Assembly: GCA_014193315.1 (NCBI GenBank) | Contig: BJHS01000003.1 | Span: 1-64,000, forward strand | From: Verrucomicrobiota bacterium | GTDB lineage: Bacteria; Verrucomicrobiota; Verrucomicrobiia; Opitutales; UBA953 | Direction: 5' to 3' | DNA length: 64,000 nt | In this document: in pieces, positions 26,188 to 36,255 of the stretch | Layout: each line of letters opens with the position of its first letter | Numbering within the stretch: position 1 is the first letter of the stretch | Notes under the pieces: generated by a model | The model's input: only the letters and a program-made list of their open reading frames with translations | Told to the model about the DNA's origin: nothing | Databases searched by the model: none | Program-made: the position numbers and the translations under genes

Positions 26188-26263
26188 GCCACCTTAGCTC
26201 AGCTGGTAGAGCATCTCATTCGTAATGAGAATGTCGCCGGTTCAAATCCGGCAGGTGGCTCCA
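26188..26263 (+). tRNA. tRNA-Thr (anticodon CGT)
   Basis: Full cloverleaf with encoded CCA. Acceptor stem GCCACCT (26188-26194) pairs with AGGTGGC (26253-26259), discriminator T. The D stem is GCTC/GAGC. The anticodon arm TCTCA-TTCGTAA-TGAGA has anticodon CGT at 26221-26223, and the T arm is GCCGG-TTCAAAT-CCGGC. CCA at 26261-26263. Confidence 0.97.
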
Positions 26264-26325
26264 GCGCAGGGGACACTTTTCATCGCCCTGTTTGCTAAGC
26301 CGGGCCTTCCGACCTCCCTCCCACC

Positions 26326-27285
26326 ATGAGCCGTGCCAAACAGTCGCCCAGCAGCCGGGATCTCTCCCGTCGCTACGACCGCGCGTTCCGGGCCGACGAT
26401 GCCTACCGGGCGACTTTGCCCGACATGCAGAACAAGGACGCCTCCCTGATTCAGGGGGCCAACGTCCCGATCCAGCACGTCGGTATCTCCGGCTTCCGCC
26501 TGCCGATGCTCGTGGCCACGCGCGACGGCAAGCCGATCCCGCTCGAGTGCATCGTCACCGGTTCCGTCTCCCTCGCGGCCGACCGCAAGGGCATCAACAT
26601 GTCCCGCATCATGCGGACGTTCTACGAGTTCAAGGACCGCGTGCTCTCGCATGAACTGCTCGAGGAGGTCCTCATCCGCTACAAGAAGGACCTGGAGTGC
26701 AGTCGCGCCCGCCTCCTGGTCGAATTCCGCTACCCGCTGTTGCAGCGGTCGCTGCGTTCCGGGCTGGAAGGCTGGCAGTATTACCGCGCCGTGCTGGAGG
26801 GGACCATCGATGACCTCGATAGCCTGCGCCGTTTCGTCCATTTCGACTTCGTCTACTCCTCGGCCTGTCCCTGTTCCGCGGAGCTCACCGAGCACGCCCG
26901 CGAGGAACGGGAGACCTATGGCATCCCGCACTCGCAGCGCTCCAAGGCCCGCGTCGTCGCGGAGGTCGCCCCCGGGCGCAGCCTCTTTGTCGAGGACATG
27001 AAGGACCTGTGCCTGGAGGCCCTGCAGACCGAGACCCAGGTCATGGTGAAGCGCGAGGACGAGCAGGCGTTCGCCGAGCTCAACGGGGCCTACCCCAAGT
27101 TCGTCGAGGACGCGGCTCGCCTGGTCTACGAGCAGTTCGACGCCGACCTGCGCGTGCGCGACTTCGTCATCGCCTGTTCGCACCTGGAGTCCCTGCATTC
27201 CCATGACGCCGTCTCGGTGATTAACAAGGGCTTGCCCGGCGGTCTTTCCGCCGATTTCCACGACTTCAGAGACCTCATCTGTTAG
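26326..27285 (+). CDS. folE2: GTP cyclohydrolase FolE2 (type IB)
   Basis: 319 residues. It makes 7,8-dihydroneopterin triphosphate from GTP, the first step of folate synthesis. [20 protein letters not shown] and the active-site cysteine motif [16 protein letters not shown] are specific to FolE2, and [15 protein letters not shown] near the end holds conserved metal-ligand residues. FolE2 can work with metals other than zinc and often backs up FolE when zinc is scarce. folB and folK are also in the window, about 29 kb away. The gene lies alone between two tRNA genes. Confidence 0.94.
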   Translation: MSRAKQSPSSRDLSRRYDRAFRADDAYRATLPDMQNKDASLIQGANVPIQHVGISGFRLPMLVATRDGKPIPLECIVTGSVSLAADRKGINMSRIMRTFYEFKDRVLSHELLEEVLIRYKKDLECSRARLLVEFRYPLLQRSLRSGLEGWQYYRAVLEGTIDDLDSLRRFVHFDFVYSSACPCSAELTEHAREERETYGIPHSQRSKARVVAEVAPGRSLFVEDMKDLCLEALQTETQVMVKREDEQAFAELNGAYPKFVEDAARLVYEQFDADLRVRDFVIACSHLESLHSHDAVSVINKGLPGGLSADFHDFRDLIC

Positions 27286-27334
27286 TTTCCTCGCGGCTTG
27301 CCCAATCTCGGCGGCCGACTAAGGTCGTTTTCAC

Positions 27335-27413
27335 GAGGGGGTAGCTCAGCTGGATTCAGAGCAGCAGCCTTCTAAGCCGCCGGTCGCGGGTTCGAGTCCC
27401 GCCCTCCTCACCA
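27335..27413 (+). tRNA. tRNA-Arg (anticodon TCT)
   Basis: Acceptor GAGGGGG (27335-27341) pairs with CCTCCTC (27403-27409), with one G-T wobble; discriminator A, CCA encoded at 27411-27413. D stem GCTC/GAGC with an 11-base loop. Anticodon arm GCAGC-CTTCTAA-GCCGC has TCT at 27371-27373; its third pair is an A-C mismatch. T arm GCGGG-TTCGAGT-CCCGC is perfect. Confidence 0.93.
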
Positions 27414-27426
27414 CTTTTCGCGCCCG

Positions 27427-28323
27427 ATGCCCGCCGAACCCTATCACCTCGCCAGTCAAGGGACGAGCCTCGGGGTTTTCGGCCAAGCCGAGGTCGAAGC
27501 AGGCTTGGCGACGGGGCGTTTCGCGGTGACCGTGCTTTCCTGGCGAGAAGGCGAAGCCGCCTGGGTGCCGCTCGCGAGTCGGGTCGAGTTTGGTGCCGCG
27601 CGTTCGGCGTATGTCTCGCTCCAGCCGGTGACCTCGCCCGACTTCGAGCTGGCTGCCGGGATTTTCGCCAAGGGATTCCTTCGGCGGTGGATCCGCACCT
27701 GGGTCGGCGTGCTGTTTCGGCCGTCCGCGACCTTCCGTCCCTTCAGCGAGGGCGGGCGAATCGGGCGGGCTTTGATCTGGTTATTGCTGGCCGCCGCGCT
27801 CGCGGTCCCCGGGCTTTTCTTCTTCGGTCAATCGGGCTTGACCGCTTTCCTGCGGGCGATCGGCAAAGCCGTGGAGGTGCGGACCGAAGCGCTCAACCTG
27901 ACCTACCTCGGCAAGGCGTTGTTCTGCTTGCCGTTGTGGGTGGCGGGTCTCGCCGCTTTGCTCACGCTCGCGTTGCACGTCCTCCTCCGCGTCTTCGGCG
28001 GTGGCGCCGCCGGTTGGCGCACGACCTTCCGCGTCATCGCCTACCTCGGAGGGGCGTGGCTGCTCGGCTCCGTCGCGTGGTTCCTCGTCGCCAGTCGACT
28101 GAACTCGGGGGGCCTCGCGAGCGGCGGGCCGCCGTACCTCGCGACTTTCCTCGCGGGCCTGACTTTCTTCGTCTTGCTGGCTCGTGCCTTGGCGCTGGCC
28201 CACGTTGATCCCGGCTGGAAGCCCGCGCTGGCCATGGTCGTCATGCTCGTCCTGGGATGCTGCACGGGCTGCCTTGCCATGGTGGCCGCGCTCGTGCCGT
28301 TCTTCACGCCACTGGGCGGTTGA
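27427..28323 (+). CDS. GYF-like domain membrane protein 1
   Basis: 298 residues. The N-terminus (YHLASQGTSLGVFGQAEVEA, then LSWREGEAAWVPLA) is a GYF_2/DUF4339-type domain of about 50 residues. A Yip1-like membrane part with about five hydrophobic segments follows. The next gene has the same layout, so the two arose by duplication. It starts 13 bases after tRNA-Arg and heads a likely four-gene operon. Function unknown. Confidence 0.72.
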   Translation: MPAEPYHLASQGTSLGVFGQAEVEAGLATGRFAVTVLSWREGEAAWVPLASRVEFGAARSAYVSLQPVTSPDFELAAGIFAKGFLRRWIRTWVGVLFRPSATFRPFSEGGRIGRALIWLLLAAALAVPGLFFFGQSGLTAFLRAIGKAVEVRTEALNLTYLGKALFCLPLWVAGLAALLTLALHVLLRVFGGGAAGWRTTFRVIAYLGGAWLLGSVAWFLVASRLNSGGLASGGPPYLATFLAGLTFFVLLARALALAHVDPGWKPALAMVVMLVLGCCTGCLAMVAALVPFFTPLGG

Positions 28324-28361
28324 GGTTTGCAGGCCCCGCGCGTCCAACCTACAAAAGCAGG

Positions 28362-29306
28362 ATGGAAGAAACCCGCCAGATCCACCTCGCCCGCAAGACC
28401 GTCCAACTCGGGGTTTTCGACCCGGAAGCAGTCACCGTCGGTTTGGCCAATGGCCGTTTCCAGACGACCGACCTCGCTTGGACCAACGGTATGGCCGCTT
28501 GGAAGCCCTTGGGCGAATGGCCCGAGTTCGCGGCCGTCGCGAGCGCTGCGGTGCCGCCTTTGCCGGCGGATGTGGCCGATGCGGCGGACGCCGCACCCTT
28601 GGCTTGGGAACAAGCCAAGGGCGTTTCCTCCGCTTGGGTTTCCTTTAAGGAAATCGTGCTTCGACCCAGCCCGACCTTGGCGGCCTCGCGCCTTCAGTTG
28701 GGGTCGGTGGTGCCGTTGGCTTGGGTCTTGGCCGCGATCTCGGGGATTTTCCTCATCGTGGGTGGGAGCCTCCATGCCGACGCCAACGCTGCGTTCAGTC
28801 ATCAGCAAGGCCTGCAGATCATGGAGGCCATTAATCGGTCGCCGGGAGAGATGAAATGGCTGGCGCCCTTGGCGGATTCGCTCCAGCAAACCTCGCCAGC
28901 GACGTTTACGGAGTTGTTGCTCAAGGCCTCGGCCTTTGCCCTGCTCGTTCCCTTGCTCAACCTGCTGCTGGGCTGCTGGGTCTGGGTGGGTCTCCGTTTA
29001 CTTGGCACCTTCGGGGTGGCCGACTTTCGGCAGGTCGACTTCGAACGCACCGTGGCAGCCAGTGTGCTGGGCCTGGCGGCGATCGGCTTGCTCTGCGCCC
29101 CGCTTAATCTCTTCCCCTCGTCGGTCAACGCCTTGCTCGGCTTGCCCATCTCGATTGCGATGGCGGTCGTGGTCTCCCGCTCGATCGGGGCGGCGCTACG
29201 GCTCAACCCATGGGCGGTGTTGGCCTCGAGTCTCCTCCTCAATGTGACCGTCTGCTGTCTGGGGTGTTTCTGTGTGTTCGGCGTCTTTGCGCTTATCCTT
29301 GGCTGA
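28362..29306 (+). CDS. GYF-like domain membrane protein 2
   Basis: 314 residues from the ATG at 28362. The N-terminal GYF_2-like domain (IHLARKTVQLGVFDPEAVTV ... LAWTNGMAAWKPLGEW) is clearly related to that of the preceding protein. A middle linker (about 60-85) and four or more membrane segments follow (VVPLAWVLAAISGIFLIVGG, AFALLVPLLNLLLGCWVWVG). The segment between the first two membrane helices is amphipathic. Probable operon with both neighbours. Confidence 0.72.
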   Translation: MEETRQIHLARKTVQLGVFDPEAVTVGLANGRFQTTDLAWTNGMAAWKPLGEWPEFAAVASAAVPPLPADVADAADAAPLAWEQAKGVSSAWVSFKEIVLRPSPTLAASRLQLGSVVPLAWVLAAISGIFLIVGGSLHADANAAFSHQQGLQIMEAINRSPGEMKWLAPLADSLQQTSPATFTELLLKASAFALLVPLLNLLLGCWVWVGLRLLGTFGVADFRQVDFERTVAASVLGLAAIGLLCAPLNLFPSSVNALLGLPISIAMAVVVSRSIGAALRLNPWAVLASSLLLNVTVCCLGCFCVFGVFALILG

Positions 29307-29309
29307 TCG

Positions 29310-29732
29310 GTGATCCGCCTTGTCCGCCGCCCTGCCTTCCCCGGCGAGCTCAACCACGAGCTCGTTTGGGCGCTGGGTTTCCTCGGGGCCGTGGCGGCGG
29401 GTTGGGCCTGGTTCCAAACTGGTTGGCAACTGCCGGGTTGCGTGTTCATGCAGTGGACCGGTTACCCGTGCCTTGGGTGCGGCGGCACGCGCTGCGCGCG
29501 GCACCTCGCCGCTTTCGATTTCGCCGGCGCGTTTTGCTTCCACCCGCTGCTCTGGCTGGGGTTGCTCGGCTTCGCCGCCTGGGCCGTCTGGTCCGCGGTG
29601 TGGTGGCTCCGGCGCGATCCCTTGCGCCTGCGCCTCGCCTCCGATGAAGCCGGCGGGAGCTGGCTCCGCCGTGGCTTTCTCGTCGCCTTGTTCCTGAACT
29701 GGCTCTGGCAGTGCCATTACCTCCGCGCATGA
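29310..29732 (+). CDS. DUF2752 family membrane protein
   Basis: 140 residues from a GTG start 3 bases after the preceding stop. The family signature is complete: CVFMQWTGYPCLGCGGTRCA, with the cysteine pair and Thr-Arg. Two or three membrane segments surround it. DUF2752 proteins have no known function. Its stop overlaps the start of the nuclease gene (ATGA), which suggests translational coupling. Confidence 0.85.
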   Translation: MIRLVRRPAFPGELNHELVWALGFLGAVAAGWAWFQTGWQLPGCVFMQWTGYPCLGCGGTRCARHLAAFDFAGAFCFHPLLWLGLLGFAAWAVWSAVWWLRRDPLRLRLASDEAGGSWLRRGFLVALFLNWLWQCHYLRA

Positions 29733-30673
29733 GGGGCCTGTTCCGCCTCCTCGGTTGGCTGGCCTTGGCCTTCGTCGTGACCGCGGTCACGCTTGGGGTC
29801 GTCTACCTGTGCAGTGACCGGTCCGGGCGTATCGCGATGGAGCATCGCGCGCTCGACGTGGTCGATGGGGTCCGCGAGGACGGCACTTCGCCGGCCCGCG
29901 TCGTCGGTTGGCTCGACCACGTGGCGGACCGGACAGAGGTCATCAAGGGCGACATCGTGCCGGCGCCCTCGCCCGACGCGGCGGCCACCGCGCCCTACGG
30001 CGAACCGACCGATCGGGTGGGCTTGCAGGTCCTCCATAATCTGGGCTACTCGGTCGGTTACGACAACGCGCTGCCCAGCCCGCGCTGGTCGTCCTACCGC
30101 GTCTTCCCCAACCCCGGCCAGGCCGCGGAGCGTCCCTCGGGTTTTCGGACCGATCCGCGCACCGCCGCGCGCGTGTCCACGCAGGAGTATGTGCGCTCCG
30201 GCTTCGACCGCGGCCACCTCGCCCCCAACTACGCCATCGCGGTCTGCCACGGGGAGGCCGCCCAGAAAGAGACCTTCCTGCTGAGTAACATCGTCCCGCA
30301 GATGCACGGCCTCAACGCCGGCCTGTGGAAGGACCTCGAGCAGCGCATCGTCCACCGTTACGTCGAACGCTACGGCACCATCTGGGTGCAAGTCGGCCCG
30401 GTCTACACCGCGCCGCCGGCCCAGCGGATCGGCCGGCTACCCGTGCCCGCCGCCTTTTGGATGGTCGTGTCGGAGTACGAGGCGAAGGAGCAGGGCATCC
30501 GCGCCATCGCCTACCTGGTGCCGCACGAGGAGAAGTGGCGCGACACCGAGCTGACGCGCTACGTCGTGAGCATCCGCAAAGTCGAGGAACTCACCGGCCT
30601 GGATTTTTTCCCGAAACTACCCCAAGCCATGCAGGACCGGCTGGAATCAACGGCCGCGGCGCGGGCTTGGTGA
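29729..30673 (+). CDS. DNA/RNA non-specific endonuclease (NUC1 family), membrane-anchored
   Basis: 314 residues from the ATG at 29729, which overlaps the preceding stop. One N-terminal membrane helix (LLGWLALAFVVTAVTLGVVY) would place the enzyme outside the cytoplasmic membrane. The beta-beta-alpha-metal active site is intact: GFDRGHLAPNYA with the catalytic His, then LLSNIVPQMHGLNAGLWKDL with the metal-binding Asn. It cuts DNA and RNA without sequence preference. No inhibitor gene is obvious. Its 3' end overlaps the convergent prmB gene by 27 bases. Confidence 0.9.
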   Translation: MRGLFRLLGWLALAFVVTAVTLGVVYLCSDRSGRIAMEHRALDVVDGVREDGTSPARVVGWLDHVADRTEVIKGDIVPAPSPDAAATAPYGEPTDRVGLQVLHNLGYSVGYDNALPSPRWSSYRVFPNPGQAAERPSGFRTDPRTAARVSTQEYVRSGFDRGHLAPNYAIAVCHGEAAQKETFLLSNIVPQMHGLNAGLWKDLEQRIVHRYVERYGTIWVQVGPVYTAPPAQRIGRLPVPAAFWMVVSEYEAKEQGIRAIAYLVPHEEKWRDTELTRYVVSIRKVEELTGLDFFPKLPQAMQDRLESTAAARAW

Positions 30674-31597
30674 CGGCAACGCCCGGCGCAGGTCCGCCGC
30701 GTGGATCAAGCAGACGCAGTCGGAGCCATCGGCCGTCGCGAGCCAGAGCAGCGGCAAGGTCGGCCAAGCTTGGTGCATCGCTGGCTGCAAGCCGCCGACC
30801 TCGATGGCGAGGATGCCGTGCGGCTTGAGCATCGCGCGCGCCTGCGCGAGGAGCCGGCGGATCACATCGAGGCCGTCTTTCCCTGAGACCAGCGAGCCTT
30901 TGGGCTCCTTCTTGAACTCGGCCGGCAGGCGGCGGTAGATGCCTTCGGGCTCGTACGGCGGGTTGCTGAGGATCAGGTCGAACTTCGGTCCTTTCAGCAG
31001 TGCCGTCATCGTGTCCGTCTCGTGCAGCGTCACACGTTTCGCCAGCCGGTGGTCGGCGACGTTGAGGGCCGCGACCGCGAGGGCGTCGGCCGAGAGGTCG
31101 GTCGCGTGGACGTGCGCCTGCGGGAACCGCTTCGCGAGCAGGATCGCGAGGCAGCCCGAGCCCGTGCAGATGTCGGCCACGTCGGTCACCTGCGCGGCCG
31201 GGGGAAGCCACTGCGGGATCGCCTCGGGAATGAGTTCGACGAAGTAGGAGCGCGGGATGATGACGCGTTCGTCGACCCGGAAGCGCAGGCCGCCCAGCCA
31301 GGCTTCCCCGACGAGGTAGCCGGTGGGGACGCGGTCGAAGACGCGGCGTTCGACGAGGCCAAGAAAAGCGCCCTTCTCCTTGGCGGTCAGGGCGCGCTTG
31401 AAGCAGGCGGGTAGTTTTTCCCAAGCCAGGCCGGTGGCGTGGCCGAGCAACGTCAGCGACTCCTCTTCCGCGTTCACGAAGCCTTGGCCATGGGCGATCC
31501 CGCCCGCCTTGAACAACTTGTTCGCGAAGCGTAAACAATCACCGCCCGTTTTCAGGCGGGCGGTGGTGGCGGGGGTCGGGCGCGGAAGGGCGCTCAT
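30647..31597 (-). CDS. prmB: Ribosomal protein uL3 glutamine methyltransferase, PrmB-like
   Basis: 316 residues from the ATG at 31597; the frame runs much further upstream across accC but without family similarity. VADICTGSGCLAILLAKRFP is the SAM-binding motif and LILSNPPYEPEG the glutamine-methyltransferase NPPY motif. The long helical N-terminal domain fits PrmB better than PrmC (HemK), but PrmC cannot be fully excluded without a tree. It follows accC by 17 bases. Confidence 0.85.
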   Translation of the reverse strand: MSALPRPTPATTARLKTGGDCLRFANKLFKAGGIAHGQGFVNAEEESLTLLGHATGLAWEKLPACFKRALTAKEKGAFLGLVERRVFDRVPTGYLVGEAWLGGLRFRVDERVIIPRSYFVELIPEAIPQWLPPAAQVTDVADICTGSGCLAILLAKRFPQAHVHATDLSADALAVAALNVADHRLAKRVTLHETDTMTALLKGPKFDLILSNPPYEPEGIYRRLPAEFKKEPKGSLVSGKDGLDVIRRLLAQARAMLKPHGILAIEVGGLQPAMHQAWPTLPLLWLATADGSDCVCLIHAADLRRALPSPSPRRGR

Positions 31598-31614
31598 CGT
31601 CGCGGCGGGCCGCT

Positions 31615-32991
<1,377 letters not shown>

Positions 32992-33007
32992 GCTCGGGGT
33001 TCGGGGC

Positions 33008-33472
33008 TCAGCCGACCTTCACGCGGAAGAGAGGCTGGCCGAACTCGACCGAGGTGCCGCTCGCCACGAGGCATTCGACGATGGTGCCAGAGAGTTCCGA
33101 TTGGATCTCGTTCATCACCTTCATGGCCTCGATGATGCAGACCACGGAGTCGGCTTTCACCGAGGAGCCGATGGCGACGAAGTTCGGGGAGTCGGGCGAA
33201 GGGGTGGCGTAGAAGGTGCCCACCATCGGAGAGGTGATCATCTTCATGTTGGGGTCCGCGGCCGCCGGGGCGGTGGGGGCGGGGGCGGCGGACGCCTGGG
33301 CCGGAGCGGGCGCTTGGGCCGGAGCGGGCGCCTGGGCGGCCGGGGCAGCCGGGGTGCGGCCAGCCACGTCGCGCTTGATGCGCAGCTTGAATTCTTGGTC
33401 CTGGATCTCGAACTCGGACAGGTCCGACTTCTTCATCAAATCCACGACTTGTTTAATCTTATTTAGGTCCAA
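33008..33472 (-). CDS. accB: Acetyl-CoA carboxylase biotin carboxyl carrier protein (TTG start)
   Basis: 154 residues from a TTG start at 33472. This start is supported by a strong ribosome-binding site 8 bases upstream and by [15 protein letters not shown] matching the normal N-terminus. An Ala-Pro-Gln linker (repeated [10 protein letters not shown]) separates it from the biotinyl domain. The biotinylated lysine is in IEAMKVMNE. Second and third subunits of the complex (accA, accD) are not in the window. Confidence 0.95.
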   Translation of the reverse strand: MDLNKIKQVVDLMKKSDLSEFEIQDQEFKLRIKRDVAGRTPAAPAAQAPAPAQAPAPAQASAAPAPTAPAAADPNMKMITSPMVGTFYATPSPDSPNFVAIGSSVKADSVVCIIEAMKVMNEIQSELSGTIVECLVASGTSVEFGQPLFRVKVG

Positions 33473-33480
33473 GGTTTTGT

Positions 33481-33485
33481 CCTCC
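33481..33485 (-). promoter_or_regulatory. Ribosome-binding site deciding the accB TTG start
   Basis: GGAGG on the minus strand, 8 bases before TTG. There is no ATG or GTG in frame at this spacing, so TTG is the natural start. Confidence 0.75.
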
Positions 33486-33537
33486 GTAAGGGGGTTGGAC
33501 CTCTCTGATACAGGCGAAGGAGGGGGTAAATCAACCC

Positions 33538-36255
33538 TCATTCCCGCAGGGAGGGGGGTATTTTACCTAAGTCCTTGTATTCGTTGTATTTAAGTATGTC
33601 CTTTAGCCTGGGTAAGGCGGAGGTATTCGGGTCCGACAGGGGGCCTTTGACCCGGATTTTCGTCATGGCCACCAGTGCCCGGTTGAGGTTCAGGATTTCG
33701 AGGGGGTTTAAGGAGCCCTTGGAGGGCAGGGTGAAGTCCCCAAGGAAGTTTACGGACGGCCCATTCAGGTCCACCTCCCCCACGAGTTTCAACTGGGCCT
33801 GGGCCCCGGTCAGCAGCAGGTCCGGGAAGTAGGCAATACCGTCCAGGCAGCCGAAAGTGCCGCGGGCCGAGTCGAGTTCGTAGGAGGTGGCTTGGACGCC
33901 GACCTTCTCCAAGGCCCGCGATAGGCCGCCCAGGATACGGACTTTTTTCAGCTCCGGGTCGCGGAGGGTGAAGTCCCCTTGGCCGCGCAGAAGGGTGGGG
34001 TGCGCCAGGTCGATGGAGCCAGCAAAGCCCAGATCTAGCTGGGCGATGGCGGTGCGGGCGGGCGGTGGGCTCGTGGGCGGGGCTGTCGTCTTGCTGAACT
34101 GGCCGAGGAGGGCGCTGAGCTTAACTGGGTCGCAGCCTTTCAGTTGTAGCGCGACCTTGGGCGCCCGGGTCACGTCCCCGGTAAGGTCGAGGTGGGCACG
34201 ACCGCTGGCCAGGTCCAGTTCGGCGACGACGCCGAGTTGCTGCGCGGCGGAGCGCACCGTCAAGTCCAGGTGGGCGGAGGCCACGCCCCAGGCCACGACC
34301 GGGTCATCGCAATGAACGGTCGCGGTGACATCCAACACGCCCGGCGCGGACGGCGCGACATCGACGACCAGTCGACGGCTGGGCGGCATGACCAAGGGAC
34401 GTAGCGTGGTGGCGAGCTCGGGGCCGGCGAGCCGGGCGGCGATCCACGGCTGCAGGTTGCCTTCGACGTGGACGCAAGGCCCCACCGCGGCCAAAGGGTT
34501 GGCCCAGTCCCAGGAGACCGCGCCGTCGACTTGACCGTCGTCCGCCGTCGTGCCGCCGGCGAGGCGACGCAGGCCGATCCAGGTGCGCCGGGGGTTGGCG
34601 TCGACCCGCACCTCGACGGAGCGGAAGGGGGCTTCTCGGTATTGGAATTCCTGGAGCAGCACCGCCCCGCGCGTGGTGGTGTGCGTCGGTCCGCCCCAGC
34701 GGCCTTCGACCTCGATCACGGCATGCGGCCGCGCCGTGAGCAGGAAGGTTTTCCAGAGTTCTTTCCACCAGTCCCCGAGTAGCCCGTCCAGGCTCCCCGG
34801 CGCCAGTTCGCCCCGCAGGTTGAGTCGGTACGCTCCCCCGTCCTGGGTCGCGCAAAGCGCCTCGCCGCGGATGCCGGCAAGGTTGACCGCGGTAAGCTTC
34901 AGCGGGAAATCTTGGGCCGCCGGGTCATAGTGGAATTCGGTCGTGAGGGGGAGCGCGCGTCCCGGGGCGATGGCGTCGGACGTGATGCCCAGTGCCTGCA
35001 GCCCGCTGAACGCCGCGCGCCCGGCGACCGAGCGGATCGCCCAGGTCCCTTCGTCGCAAACGACGCGGAGGTCGGCCAAGAGCAAGCGGCCTTCGAGGCC
35101 AAGCCCCGCCTTCGTCAAGGCGTCACGCACCAAGGGGAAACGGCGCAGGTCTTCGAGCGCCAGCGTGGCGGCGGCGCTGCGGAACTCCCCGCCGCTCCCC
35201 GCCGTCGGCCGCCAGGCGAGGTCGACCTGCGAAGCGGCGGTGCGGAGGTCGAGGTGCCAAGGGCGGGTGGGGTCGCCGGAACCGTCGAGGCGCGCCTCAA
35301 CGCCGGCGAGCCCCGACGATTGCACGCCGTGTAACCGCAAGGTGCCGCGGACCAAACGCGGGTCAAGGCCTTGGCCGGCGACGGCGAGCGCCAGACCCCG
35401 AGCCTGGTGGCCTTGGCCGTCCAGGTCTTGCGCCGCAAGATCCAGTTTCCATGAGCCGAGGCCTCCTTGCGCGTCGAGTTGTAGTTGGGCTTTTAACCGG
35501 GGCTCCGCGATGCGGATCAGGCCGAGCTTTTCGTCGGCCCAGTCGTTCGCCAAGGTGCCGCTCGCCACGAGGAGCGCGCCCCCTTCTGGCCGCCCAGTGC
35601 TGACCACGCTCAGCCAGCCGCCCGCGGTACGCGCTGGCCACGCCAAAGCGCTTTCCGCCTGACGCAAGATCATCGCGCACGATTCGGCGGTCGGTCGGCG
35701 CGGGCCGGTCGGTGCGGTGGTCGGTGCGGCGAATAGCCCGCCCGGTAGTGTGCCGGCCAGGTCCACGGTTAATCGGCCGGCCCGCGCGGAGACGTTGGCC
35801 TGCCACCAACGACCCTCGCGGACAAGGTGGCAGCGGAGTCGGTCGATGAGCAAGGTGCGCTCGGCGCGGTGGGCGATGGACGCGGGGAACCAGAGCCGTC
35901 CCTCCACGACGCGGAGCGAGGCCAACCCGCGTGCGGTACCGGTCAGGCGTAAGCCGATCTCGACGCGGTCCGCGGTGAAGACCTCCCCGGAGAGGCCTTC
36001 GATCTCCACGGCGAAGTCCTCGGCGATCAGCGTGCGTTGCGGCGTCAGGAGGTAGCGGCGGGCGTGGAGGCGTAGGCCGAGTTCGGCCCCTTGGTCGGAG
36101 AGGTATCGCCCGACCGCTCCCGGTAATTCCACGGGACCCTCGCGGGTCACCACCCAGAGCAGCAAGAGCTGGCAGGGCAGGAGCAGGCCCAAGGCGACGT
36201 TCGCCAGTCCACGCAGGAACCGTCGCACCGGCGAGCTGGCCGGGCGCGGGTTCAT
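33538..36255 (-). CDS. AsmA/TamB-like envelope protein
   Basis: 905 residues. One N-terminal membrane helix ([20 protein letters not shown]) anchors a long periplasmic part built of beta strands, as in AsmA, TamB and YhdP proteins that bridge the membranes and carry lipids. The end (about 780-905) carries the most AsmA-like stretch, with [20 protein letters not shown] and [20 protein letters not shown]. The gene overlaps the preceding DUF4340 gene by 4 bases (ATGA). The last 60 bases are unusually AT-rich. Substrate unknown; the family assignment is by fold pattern. Confidence 0.7.
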   Translation of the reverse strand: MNPRPASSPVRRFLRGLANVALGLLLPCQLLLLWVVTREGPVELPGAVGRYLSDQGAELGLRLHARRYLLTPQRTLIAEDFAVEIEGLSGEVFTADRVEIGLRLTGTARGLASLRVVEGRLWFPASIAHRAERTLLIDRLRCHLVREGRWWQANVSARAGRLTVDLAGTLPGGLFAAPTTAPTGPRRPTAESCAMILRQAESALAWPARTAGGWLSVVSTGRPEGGALLVASGTLANDWADEKLGLIRIAEPRLKAQLQLDAQGGLGSWKLDLAAQDLDGQGHQARGLALAVAGQGLDPRLVRGTLRLHGVQSSGLAGVEARLDGSGDPTRPWHLDLRTAASQVDLAWRPTAGSGGEFRSAAATLALEDLRRFPLVRDALTKAGLGLEGRLLLADLRVVCDEGTWAIRSVAGRAAFSGLQALGITSDAIAPGRALPLTTEFHYDPAAQDFPLKLTAVNLAGIRGEALCATQDGGAYRLNLRGELAPGSLDGLLGDWWKELWKTFLLTARPHAVIEVEGRWGGPTHTTTRGAVLLQEFQYREAPFRSVEVRVDANPRRTWIGLRRLAGGTTADDGQVDGAVSWDWANPLAAVGPCVHVEGNLQPWIAARLAGPELATTLRPLVMPPSRRLVVDVAPSAPGVLDVTATVHCDDPVVAWGVASAHLDLTVRSAAQQLGVVAELDLASGRAHLDLTGDVTRAPKVALQLKGCDPVKLSALLGQFSKTTAPPTSPPPARTAIAQLDLGFAGSIDLAHPTLLRGQGDFTLRDPELKKVRILGGLSRALEKVGVQATSYELDSARGTFGCLDGIAYFPDLLLTGAQAQLKLVGEVDLNGPSVNFLGDFTLPSKGSLNPLEILNLNRALVAMTKIRVKGPLSDPNTSALPRLKDILKYNEYKDLGKIPPSLRE

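Noticed and set aside
26160-27430. Possible genomic island at the tRNA genes
   Set aside because: No integrase, no direct repeat of a tRNA 3' end and no change of base composition were seen; folE2 is a normal chromosomal gene.
33290-33345. Near-repeats in accB resembling a short tandem repeat
   Set aside because: They code for the ordinary Ala-Pro-Gln linker of the biotin carrier protein.
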